From positions 186,001-250,000 of the forward strand of contig NZ_CANMOO010000004.1 in NCBI RefSeq assembly GCF_947499585.1: a DNA stretch of 64,000 nucleotides, in the 5' to 3' direction. This document shows, one piece after another, positions 15,982 through 24,775 of this stretch. The notes beneath the pieces are model-generated. The model saw only the letters and a program-made list of their open reading frames with translations, was not told the origin of the DNA and searched no databases. The position numbers and the translations under genes are program-made. The first letter of the stretch is position 1; each line of letters starts with the position of its first letter. This stretch comes from an uncultured Allomuricauda sp. Lineage in GTDB: Bacteria > Bacteroidota > Bacteroidia > Flavobacteriales > Flavobacteriaceae.

Positions 15982-16428
15982 ATGAAAAAAATTGTAATTG
16001 CTCTTCTTTTTATTATGAGTACCGTAACAATTGCCCAATCCATCGATTATAACACAAAAAAAGGTTATGCGGCCAATGGATATGATGTGGTTGCCTATTT
16101 TGATGGAAAAGCCGTTGAGGGAAAAAAAGAATTGGCCACTGGCCATGATGGAGTAAAATATAAGTTCTCCAGCCAAGAGAATTTGGATTCCTTCAAATCC
16201 AATCCTACTAAATTTATTCCGCAGTATGGCGGTTATTGCGCTTACGCTGTTGCCATTTCAGGCAAAAAGGTAAGCATCAACCCAGAAACTTTTGAGATTA
16301 GGGATGGCAAGCTCTATCTGTTCTACAATTCAGGAAAAACCAACACTTTAAATCTTTGGACCAAAGAATCTCCAGAAACACTGCAAACCAAGGCAGATGA
16401 GAACTGGAAAAAAATAAGAAACAAATAA
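15982..16428 (+). CDS. Secreted YHS domain protein
   Basis: A 148-residue protein with a signal peptide (about 1-18) and one YHS domain. Features are G-Y-A-A-N-G-Y-D-V-V-A-Y-F, Y-K-F-S-S-Q-E-N-L-D-S-F-K-S-N-P-T-K-F-I-P-Q-Y-G-G-Y-C-A-Y-A-V, and a closing W-x-K-x2 segment. YHS domains are linked to metal handling. It starts one base after the preceding stop and closes the Rieske cluster. Likely periplasmic, possibly presenting metal or accepting electrons from the membrane proteins (inference). An inverted repeat without a T-tail follows at about 16444-16473. Confidence 0.85.
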   Translation: MKKIVIALLFIMSTVTIAQSIDYNTKKGYAANGYDVVAYFDGKAVEGKKELATGHDGVKYKFSSQENLDSFKSNPTKFIPQYGGYCAYAVAISGKKVSINPETFEIRDGKLYLFYNSGKTNTLNLWTKESPETLQTKADENWKKIRNK

Positions 16429-16562
16429 CATTTAGTAGGATAGACAGCTTAAAATCTGCATTAGATTTGCTGTAGGATGTTAGGTATTCTTATTTTGGAG
16501 ACTATTAAAGCAATGTTGAAATAAGAGATAAACATTGATTTTAAGAAAGCCTTGGTTTTAGT

Positions 16563-17216
16563 ATGAACAAGTATTCAAAAGTTTGTTTTTCAGGATTGTT
16601 AGTTAGTTTTTTAGGGGCTTTGCCTTTAGGTACTTTGAACCTGACTGCTTTTGACATTGCTGCTTCTCAGGGTTTGAACTCGGCTATATGGTTTGCCATT
16701 GCAGTGGTTTTAGTGGAGCTTATTGTTGTAAGGTTAACGTTATATGGAAATGAGCGATTACACATAGGAGAGAAGTTATCATATTATCTTATTCCGTTTG
16801 GAATAATCCTCCTATTATATCTTGCAATTTCTAGCTTTTTAGCATCTGCTAGTTTTTCAGAAGTAGGCTCTAAAATAAATATGCTTCCACAGATTAATTC
16901 GGCGTTTTTACTTGGACTTTTATTAAGTGCGTTAAATCCATTGCACATTCCGTTCTGGATGACGTGGAACAAAGTTCTTGCCTCCAAGAAAATATTGGAG
17001 ACATCAAAAAAATCATATACATTTTATTTGTTTGGAATAGGTGTTGGGTCCCTTATAGGGCTTGGTATTTTCATTTCAGCTGGCAAATATATTTTTACAA
17101 ATTATGAGAACTATAGTATGGTTACCAATCTGTTAATGGGCCTATTGTACCTTGGGTTTTCTTTCTATCTTATGTTCTTATTCGTTAAAAAACGCCTTAA
17201 CCTCAAAATACAATAA
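16563..17216 (+). CDS. LysE family transporter
   Basis: A 217-residue inner-membrane protein with about six helices. The N-terminal G-A-L-P-L-G-T-L-N-L-T-A motif and the central A-L-N-P-L-H-I-P-F-W segment fit the LysE/RhtB amino-acid exporter superfamily. The exported substrate cannot be inferred. It begins 135 bp after the Rieske cluster and is followed at 5 bp by a DinB-like gene, so it likely leads the next operon. Confidence 0.75.
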   Translation: MNKYSKVCFSGLLVSFLGALPLGTLNLTAFDIAASQGLNSAIWFAIAVVLVELIVVRLTLYGNERLHIGEKLSYYLIPFGIILLLYLAISSFLASASFSEVGSKINMLPQINSAFLLGLLLSALNPLHIPFWMTWNKVLASKKILETSKKSYTFYLFGIGVGSLIGLGIFISAGKYIFTNYENYSMVTNLLMGLLYLGFSFYLMFLFVKKRLNLKIQ

Positions 17217-17221
17217 TTATT

Positions 17222-17707
17222 ATGTTCAAATCTTCCATAGATACTATTGAGCAGTTTAAAGAAATACTTTTACAACTTCCGGAAGAGCGCTATGCACAGT
17301 CATGTGAAGTACTCTCTAATGCAACTATTGGTCAACACACCAGACATATTATCGAATTATACTTATGTCTGATTAATGGGTATGAAGGAGCTGATGTATC
17401 TTATGACAAGCGTGAGCGAAATCATAGAATTGAACAAGAGCTACCATTTGCCATTGAACAATTACAATTGATTCAATCAAGTCTGGAAAGACCCAATAAA
17501 TCAGTAAAAGTGACCTACGAATTGGGTGATTCGGATACTTGTTTGGAATCTAATTATTATCGAGAGGTGATGTACAATTTGGAGCATACCATACACCATC
17601 ATGCTCTTATTAAGGTAGGTATTAGACATTTTTGCGCAATGGAACTACCCGAATCGTTTGGAGTTGCTCCATCAACAATGCAACATAGACAGGCATGTGC
17701 ACAGTAA
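17222..17707 (+). CDS. DinB-like helical-bundle protein
   Basis: A 161-residue protein with the metal-site pattern of the DinB/YfiT superfamily: His39 and His42 in I-G-Q-H-T-R-H-I-I-E and the cluster His122, His125-127 in L-E-H-T-I-H-H-H-A-L. Members are often metal-dependent thiol-S-transferases or unknown. It overlaps the NRDE gene by 13 bp and sits just after LysE. The family call is good; the reaction is unknown. Bacillithiol chemistry is possible given the YpdA gene nearby, but that is only a suggestion. Confidence 0.75.
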   Translation: MFKSSIDTIEQFKEILLQLPEERYAQSCEVLSNATIGQHTRHIIELYLCLINGYEGADVSYDKRERNHRIEQELPFAIEQLQLIQSSLERPNKSVKVTYELGDSDTCLESNYYREVMYNLEHTIHHHALIKVGIRHFCAMELPESFGVAPSTMQHRQACAQ

Positions 17708-18417
17708 GCTTTATTTCTAGAAATAATAACTATTTCATCACTTCAAACCGTGATGAACATATTTCACGTCCCTTGGCATTTGAACCAATGGAGGAAATTG
17801 TCAATTCAATTAAAATTCTTTTTCCAAAAGACCCCAAAGCAGGAGGCACATGGTTTGCGCTAAATGAAAATGGTGTTGTTGCAGTGCTGTTGAATGGTGC
17901 TTTTAAAAAACACAAATCCAAAGGAAACTATGCTAAAAGCAGGGGATTGATTTTGTTGGATGTAATCAGTGCTTCCAATCCTAAATCTTTTGTTGATGAG
18001 ATGGATTTGAACAATATTGAACCTTTTACATTGGTGTTGTTTGATGCCATTACTTTGATGGAGTTTAGGTGGGATGGGAAACAAAAACATTCTAAACCAC
18101 TGGATAAAAATCAAAGTCATATCTGGTCATCGGCTACATTATATGATGAAGAAGCAATAGCAAATAGAACTTCTCTTTTTTCTGAATTTATGAGTGTAAG
18201 CTCAGATATAGAGGCCTCTGATGTTGTTGATTTTCATTCCAATAACAATGAAGATTATGAGAACGGATTCATCATCGATAGAAATACTGGGCTTAAAACC
18301 TTTAGTGTTACACAAGCAGTTTTAACTAAGGAGGAAGCAGTTTTAAAACATTTTGATCTATTGAATGATAAGAAGTACGTTATTCCTTTTTCACCAAATC
18401 AACTCATAACAAAATGA
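17695..18417 (+). CDS. NRDE/TANGO2 family protein
   Basis: A 240-residue protein beginning M-C-T-V-S-F with the N-R-D-E motif at about 18-21, then P-K-D-P-K-A-G-G-T-W-F-A and N-G-V-V-A-V-L-L-N, as in the TANGO2 family. Cys2 would become the N-terminal nucleophile if the family acts as an Ntn hydrolase. Eukaryotic TANGO2 is tied to haem and lipid metabolism; bacterial roles are not established. It overlaps the DinB gene and, by 4 bp, the ATP-grasp gene, so the three are translationally coupled. Confidence 0.85.
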   Translation: MCTVSFISRNNNYFITSNRDEHISRPLAFEPMEEIVNSIKILFPKDPKAGGTWFALNENGVVAVLLNGAFKKHKSKGNYAKSRGLILLDVISASNPKSFVDEMDLNNIEPFTLVLFDAITLMEFRWDGKQKHSKPLDKNQSHIWSSATLYDEEAIANRTSLFSEFMSVSSDIEASDVVDFHSNNNEDYENGFIIDRNTGLKTFSVTQAVLTKEEAVLKHFDLLNDKKYVIPFSPNQLITK

Positions 18418-19457
18418 AACCTTGGAGATTAAAACTTCATAAACTAACACATTGGGAATATTGGCCTTTATGGGCAATTTATTACCCCTTGTTTCCCGTT
18501 TGGTTGTATTTCTCTATAAAGGCTCGTTCTTTCTTCTTCTTCAATGCAGCCAATCCCTCAATGAAAAATGGAGGTATGGCAATGGAATCAAAAATGGAGA
18601 TCTATGATATGATTCCGAAACAATATATCCCTAAGACCGTATTTATTTCTAAAAATGAAGCTCCGGAATTAGCTTTGGAAAAGGTATTGGTCGAAGGAAT
18701 TAGATTCCCGTTCATAGCTAAACCAGATATTGGTATGAAGGCGTTTGGAGTGGATAAGATTCATAACAAAGATGAGTTTAAAGATTATTTTTTAAGGAAC
18801 CCAGAACATTTTTTAATTCAAGAATTAATACCCTACACCAATGAAGTTGGAATTTTCTATGTTAGAAAACCTGGTGAGGAAAAAGGGGAAATTACAGGAA
18901 TAGTATCCAAACTGTTTTTATCTGTTTTGGGAGATGGAAAAAGTTCAATTTTGGAGCTTATAAAAAAAGACCCAAGAAGCCATTTACAATTAGAAGCTTT
19001 GCAAAAGAAGTTTGGTTTTAAACTGAATATGGTGTTGGATAAGGGTAAGGAGTTTATTTTGGTTCCATATGGTAGCCATACGCGAGGAGCTAAATTTATT
19101 GACGATACCCATAGATTAAATGAAGGGCTTTTGCATACCATAGACAGTATTTGTTCAAAAATTGAAGGGTTTCATTACGGGCGCTTAGATGTACTGCACA
19201 GCTCCATTGAAGAACTTTCTGAAGGGAAAAATTTCAGTATTATTGAGATTAATGGAGCAGGGGGAGAGGCCACACATATTTATGACCCCAAACACTCTTT
19301 GTTTTTTGCATGGAAAGAAATCACAAGGCATTGGAGTATGCTAAATAACATTAGTATAATAAACCATAAAAAAGGGTATTCTTATCTAAGCTTTAAGGAT
19401 GGTAGGGCTATGCTCAGAGCTAATGGAGAATTAGAAGCACAATTAAAAGTGATTTAG
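18414..19457 (+). CDS. ATP-grasp family ligase-like protein
   Basis: A 347-residue protein with an ATP-grasp core: F-P-F-I-A-K-P-D-I-G-M-K near 100, a middle lobe with Q-E-L-I-P-Y-T-N-E-V-G, and the Mg-binding E-I-N-G-A-G-G-E-A-T-H near 280. The first 45 residues contain a Trp/Tyr/Phe-rich segment that could lie on the membrane. It resembles D-alanine-D-alanine ligase-like proteins, but the substrate is unknown. The ATGA overlap with the NRDE gene suggests the two products act in one pathway. Confidence 0.75.
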   Translation: MKPWRLKLHKLTHWEYWPLWAIYYPLFPVWLYFSIKARSFFFFNAANPSMKNGGMAMESKMEIYDMIPKQYIPKTVFISKNEAPELALEKVLVEGIRFPFIAKPDIGMKAFGVDKIHNKDEFKDYFLRNPEHFLIQELIPYTNEVGIFYVRKPGEEKGEITGIVSKLFLSVLGDGKSSILELIKKDPRSHLQLEALQKKFGFKLNMVLDKGKEFILVPYGSHTRGAKFIDDTHRLNEGLLHTIDSICSKIEGFHYGRLDVLHSSIEELSEGKNFSIIEINGAGGEATHIYDPKHSLFFAWKEITRHWSMLNNISIINHKKGYSYLSFKDGRAMLRANGELEAQLKVI

Positions 19458-19458
19458 T

Positions 19459-20040
19459 ATGAAAACGAAAAATAATATTTTTGGCTTACTTTTTTGTGTT
19501 TCCAGTTTATCGCTTTGCTATGCCCAAGATTCAGATTCATCAAAAAATCAAACCGATTTGGGTGTTTCTATTCAAGTATACCCCGCGGGGATTATCCCTA
19601 CGGTAAATTTGGAATACTACTTAAATGAAAAGTCCTCTTTGGTCTTTCGCTTAGGCGCTAATTTTGTTGATAGGCAAGATTTTAGCGATGTTAACCTTAC
19701 CGAAGAAGGTGAAGGTTTTGGTGGTTCTGTTGGGTTTAGAAGGCATTTTCCATCGGGAAAAGGAAAGTTTGTAGCTGGACTTAATCTTGATGTTTGGAGT
19801 CTTAACATAGATTGGACCGATGATAATGGACCTAATGGAAATGTACAATCTGGTAGCACATATACATTAGTGGTACAACCTTGGTTGGAAGGCGGATATT
19901 TCTTGCCCATTAAGAATACAAAATCTCAAATTGGTCTTACACTTGGATTTGGTAGAGAAATCAATGCAATAACAAGTGGGGATGAGGTTGAACAAGGATT
20001 TATTGCAAGTGTCTTGTTGCAATATCAATTTTCACTTTAA
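19459..20040 (+). CDS. Outer-membrane beta-barrel protein
   Basis: A 193-residue protein with a signal peptide ending C-Y-A-Q (about 22). Alternating strands follow (V-N-L-E-Y-Y-L-N-E-K-S-S-L-V-F-R-L-G), and the C-terminus is aromatic (A-S-V-L-L-Q-Y-Q-F-S-L), as in small outer-membrane barrels. It begins one base after the ATP-grasp gene and closes the operon. Its end overlaps by 4 bp the convergent gene at 20037. Function unknown. Confidence 0.75.
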   Translation: MKTKNNIFGLLFCVSSLSLCYAQDSDSSKNQTDLGVSIQVYPAGIIPTVNLEYYLNEKSSLVFRLGANFVDRQDFSDVNLTEEGEGFGGSVGFRRHFPSGKGKFVAGLNLDVWSLNIDWTDDNGPNGNVQSGSTYTLVVQPWLEGGYFLPIKNTKSQIGLTLGFGREINAITSGDEVEQGFIASVLLQYQFSL

Positions 20041-20768
20041 TTCTTATAGTTTTTAAAAGCTTCTCTAAAAAACTGAACTACAATTTCTTGATTTGTTTCT
20101 GAAGCAGGTAAAACGGCTCCTTTAAACCCTTCATTAAGCCATTTTCCATGAGATAGGTTTTCAAAAGTTGAAGTATCCAAGCTATCATGACCTAAATATC
20201 CACTGATGTAAAAATAGTGTTCATTAATCATGGAATCCGGAATGGACAATCCCATACCTAAAGATTTTTCTGAGTTATCCAATTTTGAAAATGCTCCGGA
20301 ATCAAAATGATGGGGCCAAATTCGAATATCAGAAGTCAATTGTTCTTTTTCCAAAAATGATTTTAGTGCATTTTGGGCCAGTGTTCTTAACCCAATTAAT
20401 TCTTGTACATCTGACTTTTTAAATTTATCAGTTGGATTCATACTATAAGGCATATCGTAATGCAAATCAAATTGATATGGCTTTTCAAATCCAAGGGTTT
20501 TGGAAGTCTGGCTTAACCAGTTCACTACTTCCTCATGGGTTTTTCCATCTAATAAAAAGGAATTGTTTTCATGGGATTTCCACTCTAGTGAAAATTGCTC
20601 ATAGTTTAGGCAAAGTTTTGTGCCTGTATAATCCAAAGGCCAAGTTTGAATACTTTTTTCTTCAACAGAAAATCCTAGATTAGTATGGCTATCATCTGCT
20701 TTAGCTTCTAAAAAGCTTTTTGCCGCTGTAGCCAAATATTGGGCTGCCAAATGCAATTGTTGAGTCAT
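20037..20768 (-). CDS. Uncharacterised cytoplasmic protein (possibly DUF5996-like)
   Basis: A 243-residue soluble protein starting at the ATG at 20768; an upstream in-frame start at 20795 would add nine residues. It has no signal or membrane segment. Its order of features (W-P-L-D-Y-T-G-T-K-L-C-L near 45, D-L-H-Y-D-M-P-Y near 115, R-I-W-P-H-H-F-D-S-G-A near 168) loosely recalls the DUF5996 layout, but I am not sure. It converges on the outer-membrane gene with a 4-bp overlap. No function proposed. Confidence 0.6.
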   Translation of the reverse strand: MTQQLHLAAQYLATAAKSFLEAKADDSHTNLGFSVEEKSIQTWPLDYTGTKLCLNYEQFSLEWKSHENNSFLLDGKTHEEVVNWLSQTSKTLGFEKPYQFDLHYDMPYSMNPTDKFKKSDVQELIGLRTLAQNALKSFLEKEQLTSDIRIWPHHFDSGAFSKLDNSEKSLGMGLSIPDSMINEHYFYISGYLGHDSLDTSTFENLSHGKWLNEGFKGAVLPASETNQEIVVQFFREAFKNYKN

Positions 20769-20865
20769 TTTAATGGTTTTTAGTGTCCTTACCAATTAAA
20801 AGTAGGGATTTAGGTATGTTCCTTACTATTAAAAGCGGTTTAAGTAAAATGTAAAACCTCTTTTC

Positions 20866-21834
20866 CTAGTTCCTTTTGTCCTTAATGGATTTCATAATGA
20901 TAGGCGCATGGATTCTGGAGTTTTCAATAAACCATTTATGGGTTTCCATACCCCCACAGATTACCCCTGCAAGATAAAGTCCTCCAATATTGGATTCCAT
21001 GGTATCTGGATTGTAATTTGGCAGTCGCTTTTCATCTTGAGATAGCTCGATTCCCAGTTTTTCTAGAAATTCAAAATTGGGCATATACCCTGTGAGTGCT
21101 AGAACGAAGTCGTTTTCTAGGGTAACAGTTCCATCAGGAGTCTTAATGTGTATTTCAGTGGGTGTAATTTCCTTTACAGCGGCATTGTAATAGGCCTTAA
21201 TGCTACCTTCGTTAATTCTGTTTATAATGTCTGGGCGTACCCAATATTTAACACGTTGGCCCACCTCTGGCCCTCGAATAATTAAACTGACCTCAGCACC
21301 TTTTCGGTAACATTCCAAAGCAGCATCAATAGCGGAATTGCTAGCACCCACAACGGCCAATTTCTGGCTGGCATAAAAATGGGGGTCTTTGTAGTAATGA
21401 GAGACTTTGGGTAAATCCTCTCCTGGAACATTTAGATTGTTTGGTAAGTCATAAAAACCTGTAGCCACCACGATATTCTTTGCAGTATATTGATTTTTAT
21501 TGGTTGTTATTGAAAAAGAGTTGTTATTTTTTTTAACCTCCATCACCTTTTCAAATAAATGAATATTCAACTGGTTAGAAGTAACAATTCTCCTATAATA
21601 TTCTAAAGCTTCATTCCGCTTGGGCTTGGCTTCTTTGCTAATAAATGGGATATCATCAATTTCCAGCTTTTCCGAAGAAGAAAAAAACTGCATGTTGATT
21701 GGGTAATTGAAAAGTGAATTTACAATAGGTCCTTTTTCAATAATTAAGAATGAGATGCCTTGTTTTTTTGCTTCTAAACCACAGGCAATACCAATAGGGC
21801 CTCCACCAATTATAATAACATCAAAATCTTGCAT
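20866..21834 (-). CDS. ypdA: YpdA family bacillithiol disulfide reductase-like flavoprotein
   Basis: A 322-residue two-dinucleotide-fold flavoprotein: FAD motif I-I-G-G-G-P-I-G-I-A-C near 8-18, NAD(P) motif V-V-G-A-S-N-S-A-I-D-A-A near 162-173, and a closing G-L-Y-L-A-G-V near 290. No redox-active CxxC pair is present, as expected for YpdA rather than thioredoxin reductase. YpdA reduces bacillithiol disulfide in Firmicutes and occurs widely in Bacteroidota. It shares one base with the stop of rpe upstream, so they are co-transcribed. Confidence 0.85.
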   Translation of the reverse strand: MQDFDVIIIGGGPIGIACGLEAKKQGISFLIIEKGPIVNSLFNYPINMQFFSSSEKLEIDDIPFISKEAKPKRNEALEYYRRIVTSNQLNIHLFEKVMEVKKNNNSFSITTNKNQYTAKNIVVATGFYDLPNNLNVPGEDLPKVSHYYKDPHFYASQKLAVVGASNSAIDAALECYRKGAEVSLIIRGPEVGQRVKYWVRPDIINRINEGSIKAYYNAAVKEITPTEIHIKTPDGTVTLENDFVLALTGYMPNFEFLEKLGIELSQDEKRLPNYNPDTMESNIGGLYLAGVICGGMETHKWFIENSRIHAPIIMKSIKDKRN

Positions 21835-22493
21835 TAAGCAATCTGTTCTTTAAGATTTTTGATGGTCTCTGTCGGATTTTCACTTTTAAAGACAAAACTG
21901 CCTGCAACTAAAACATCCGCACCTGCATCCACCAATTTTTTGGCATTAGTCGCATTTACTCCTCCATCAATTTCAATAAGGGCCTTAGAATTTTTCTTTT
22001 CAATGAGATTTTTTAAATCACTTACCTTTTGATAGGTGTTTTCAATAAAAGATTGACCTCCAAAACCTGGATTTACACTCATCATACAGATCAAGTCTAT
22101 ATCTTGAATTGTATCTTCTAATAAATGCACAGAAGTATGCGGATTTAGAGCAACTCCAGCTTTCATGCCCTCTGCTTTTATAGCTTGTAGAGTTCTGTGC
22201 AAATGTGTACAAGCTTCGTAATGTACAGATAAAATAGAAGCGCCCAAATCAGCAAATGTTTTAATATACCTATCTGGATCAACAATCATTAAATGTACAT
22301 CCAATGGTTTGGTGGCATGTTGGGCAATTGCTTTTACCACGGGCATTCCGTAAGAAATATTGGGAACAAAAACGCCATCCATAACATCTATATGATGCCA
22401 GTCGGCATCACTTTGGTTGACCATTTCAACATCTCGTTGTAGGTTTCCGAAATCTGCAGCTAATAGGGAAGGGGCTACTATTTTTGTACTCAT
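21834..22493 (-). CDS. rpe: Ribulose-phosphate 3-epimerase
   Basis: A 219-residue TIM-barrel enzyme of normal family length that interconverts ribulose 5-phosphate and xylulose 5-phosphate in the pentose phosphate pathway. Family motifs are H-H-I-D-V-M-D-G-V-F-V-P-N near 33-45, V-H-L-M-I near 66, M-M-S-V-N-P-G-F-G-G-Q near 138 and I-D-G-G-V-N near 175. These include the metal-binding His and catalytic Asp residues. A TACTTTTG promoter box lies 25 bp upstream. Confidence 0.97.
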   Translation of the reverse strand: MSTKIVAPSLLAADFGNLQRDVEMVNQSDADWHHIDVMDGVFVPNISYGMPVVKAIAQHATKPLDVHLMIVDPDRYIKTFADLGASILSVHYEACTHLHRTLQAIKAEGMKAGVALNPHTSVHLLEDTIQDIDLICMMSVNPGFGGQSFIENTYQKVSDLKNLIEKKNSKALIEIDGGVNATNAKKLVDAGADVLVAGSFVFKSENPTETIKNLKEQIA

Positions 22494-22517
22494 AGTGCTC
22501 TTTTGAGAAATATTCTA

Positions 22518-22525
22518 CAAAAGTA
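22518..22525 (-). promoter_or_regulatory. Candidate -7 box (TACTTTTG) for rpe-ypdA
   Basis: This matches the Bacteroidota -7 consensus TAnnTTTG on the minus strand, 25 bp before the rpe ATG. A clear -33 TTG was not seen. Confidence 0.45.
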
Positions 22526-22577
22526 GCGAAATGAAATGGTTCGTTTATGATTCTCTATTGGGTTCAAAGTTGTGCTG

Positions 22578-24290
22578 CTAACCCAAATCTATTAATTTGG
22601 TAAAAAAGAGACCTTGAATACCATCAGTGTTTATATAAAACCCGTTTATGGTTCCACTTTTATTTCTTCTAAAAACAATGCTTCCAAATTGAAGGGTATT
22701 ACTTCTAAACACATCTTTTATGACAGGGAAGAGCTCTATTTCCAGGTTTTCAAGGCCTTGCACAACTAGTGTGTCATTTTGGATACTAAAGGTATATATG
22801 CTGCTTAATTCTTTAATATGGAAGCTGCCAGTGTATTGTTTTAATTCCTCTTTATTATAGGTGATCGGTTGGTATTTTTTATATCGATATGGAGTGCCTA
22901 TGCCAGACGCAACATCATATACCTGTTGTTCATCTTCTTTGGTGAAGGAAAAGGTAATGATATCATCACTTTCTACTTTTAATTGAAAACCTCCCTCGTT
23001 TAACAAGGGAATTGTTGCAAGCCCTTGATCTTGTCCTAATCTGGCATATCGTAAAGTATCACCTTCAACATAAAATCGCCTTGCAAGTGCGCGATCAGAA
23101 TTCCAATAATGTCCCTCGTACTCTTTTAGTTTGGAAACAGTTAGTTTTTGTGATTTTATTTTGCTGATATCGACAGTGCTTGGTTCTGGGTATTCTTTTT
23201 CTATAAAGTGATTGGCCATTAGCATAGCAGGCATTCCATTATATCTGTCATTGTTTCCAAGAACAAAAGATGTAAGGTTTTGCTCAGGAAATCGAAATAC
23301 ATTGGCGCCATAACCTCCAACCAAACCATATTGCCAATAGGCGGGCAGGCCACGTTCTAGATGAAAAAACGATTGCCCCAATGTCATCTGACCCCATGAT
23401 GATTTATAGGTGGAACCATCGTTTAAAGTAACCGGTTTATCCAATTGTTGTATCAACTCAACAAGCTCGGATTTGGTTGAGGTGGTGAATTTCTTATACC
23501 AATTCAAAAGATCTTCTGCGGTGGTAAACAAATTTGTGGGACCAGCATTACTTAAATTCAGCGCTTTGTTTTTGAACCCTTCGCCATCAATTTGATAAGA
23601 ATATGCCATATTGGGAATCCTGGCATTATAATCTTCATTAAAAAGTGTATTGTGCATTTCTAGAGGGTCAAAAACATATTGTTTTGTAAAAGATGCCAAA
23701 GACTCTCCTGATATCTTTGCAATAACTTCGGCCAGCAGTGTAGTTTCCGTTTTGGAAAGCATGTAAGAGAATTGAGTGCCTGGTACAAAATTTAACTGTT
23801 TTTGACTGCTTATCAGGTGCAATGCATCATTATGGGTGAATACATCATCCTCTTCCTTCCCGAGCAGGGTTTTAATAACTTCATAATCATTTAAACCACT
23901 AGAATGATTGATTAAATGCTCTATCCTTAGTGGATGTTTATAGTTTGGAAGTTGGGGAATAAATTTCTGAACAGAGTCACTAAGTGATAACCTCCCCATT
24001 TTTTCTAAAAGCAGGACAGACAGAACCGTAAATTGTCTGGATAAGTGGCCTACCTGAAACTTTGTCTGTTGATCAATGGCTCTATTGCTTTCTAGATTGG
24101 CAGTGCCAAACCCTTTTAAATATTGAATGTTGTCCCCATAAATAAGTCCTGCAGCCACTCCTGGCTTGTTGCTTTGGACCCATTCACTAAAAATACTGTC
24201 AATACGCTGTTCCTCTATGTTTGATAATTGAGATTGCCCATTTGCACTTATAAACAGGAAGAAAATGATAAAAAATATTTTTTGATACAT
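22578..24290 (-). CDS. Serine-hydrolase (class C beta-lactamase) family protein, probably inactive
   Basis: About 570 residues from the ATG at 24290, which gives a clean signal peptide (M-Y-Q-K-I-F-F ... A-N-G-Q-S). A start at 24359 overlaps the previous gene by ATGA but puts 23 extra residues before the signal. The fold is that of the beta-lactamase/PBP4* group, but the SxxK catalytic motif reads G-H-L-S-R-Q-F-T: Ser is replaced by His and Lys by Arg. The Y-x-N site reads Y-M-L. The C-terminal third (about 390-570) is beta-rich, as in DUF3471-like tails. Likely a secreted pseudoenzyme. Confidence 0.8.
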   Translation of the reverse strand: MYQKIFFIIFFLFISANGQSQLSNIEEQRIDSIFSEWVQSNKPGVAAGLIYGDNIQYLKGFGTANLESNRAIDQQTKFQVGHLSRQFTVLSVLLLEKMGRLSLSDSVQKFIPQLPNYKHPLRIEHLINHSSGLNDYEVIKTLLGKEEDDVFTHNDALHLISSQKQLNFVPGTQFSYMLSKTETTLLAEVIAKISGESLASFTKQYVFDPLEMHNTLFNEDYNARIPNMAYSYQIDGEGFKNKALNLSNAGPTNLFTTAEDLLNWYKKFTTSTKSELVELIQQLDKPVTLNDGSTYKSSWGQMTLGQSFFHLERGLPAYWQYGLVGGYGANVFRFPEQNLTSFVLGNNDRYNGMPAMLMANHFIEKEYPEPSTVDISKIKSQKLTVSKLKEYEGHYWNSDRALARRFYVEGDTLRYARLGQDQGLATIPLLNEGGFQLKVESDDIITFSFTKEDEQQVYDVASGIGTPYRYKKYQPITYNKEELKQYTGSFHIKELSSIYTFSIQNDTLVVQGLENLEIELFPVIKDVFRSNTLQFGSIVFRRNKSGTINGFYINTDGIQGLFFTKLIDLG

Positions 24291-24355
24291 TTTTTGCTTT
24301 CCTTGGATGAATGCTATAAGTAACAGGTGTGCTACGCTTGTTGATTTTTGATTTT

Positions 24356-24775
24356 TCATTCAGGGTAGTTTTTAAAGGTGAATGATTTATGTATGATTTT
24401 CCATTTACTATTTACTTTTAAGAGCATTAAATAGTCTGTGTAGATCCGTTTTCTTGCTGGCATTAAAATTTCAATTTTTGCAATGGCAGCATTCCCTTCA
24501 AAATCAATAGATAACACTTTACCAATACGATTACTTTTTCTTCCCGGCTTAACATTGTCTATGTATTGTTTTCCTGACCATACATGGAGAGAATCATTTT
24601 TGACAAAGTATAAATTGAAATCTTCATGAAAAGCTTGTTTTAATCTTTCCGGTTCACCATTAGCTGTACCTTCTATATAATCATAGAGCGTTTTGTTAAT
24701 ATTTTCGATATCAGATTGTGAATGCGTTAAAAGAATTCCTGCAAACAACAGGAACAAGGTCATTGTTTTCTTCAT
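24356..24775 (-). CDS. Secreted SnoaL/NTF2-like (lumazine-binding-like) protein
   Basis: A 139-residue protein with signal peptide M-K-K-T-M-T-L-F-L-L-F-A-G-I-L-L-T-H-S and one NTF2-like domain. Matching segments are I-N-K-T-L-Y-D-Y-I-E-G-T-A-N-G-E-P-E-R-L near 27-46, H-E-D-F-N, and the closing K-W-K-I-I-H-K-S-F. It resembles the putative lumazine-binding family of DUF4440-like proteins; ligand unknown. It overlaps the DJ-1 gene and the hydrolase-like gene by 4 bp each, so the three are one operon. Confidence 0.8.
   Translation of the reverse strand: MKKTMTLFLLFAGILLTHSQSDIENINKTLYDYIEGTANGEPERLKQAFHEDFNLYFVKNDSLHVWSGKQYIDNVKPGRKSNRIGKVLSIDFEGNAAIAKIEILMPARKRIYTDYLMLLKVNSKWKIIHKSFTFKNYPE

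Noticed and set aside
16444-16473. Inverted repeat after the YHS gene as a terminator
   Set aside because: The stem (acagc...gctgt with an inner aaatct/agattt) has no T-run on either side, so I do not call it a terminator.
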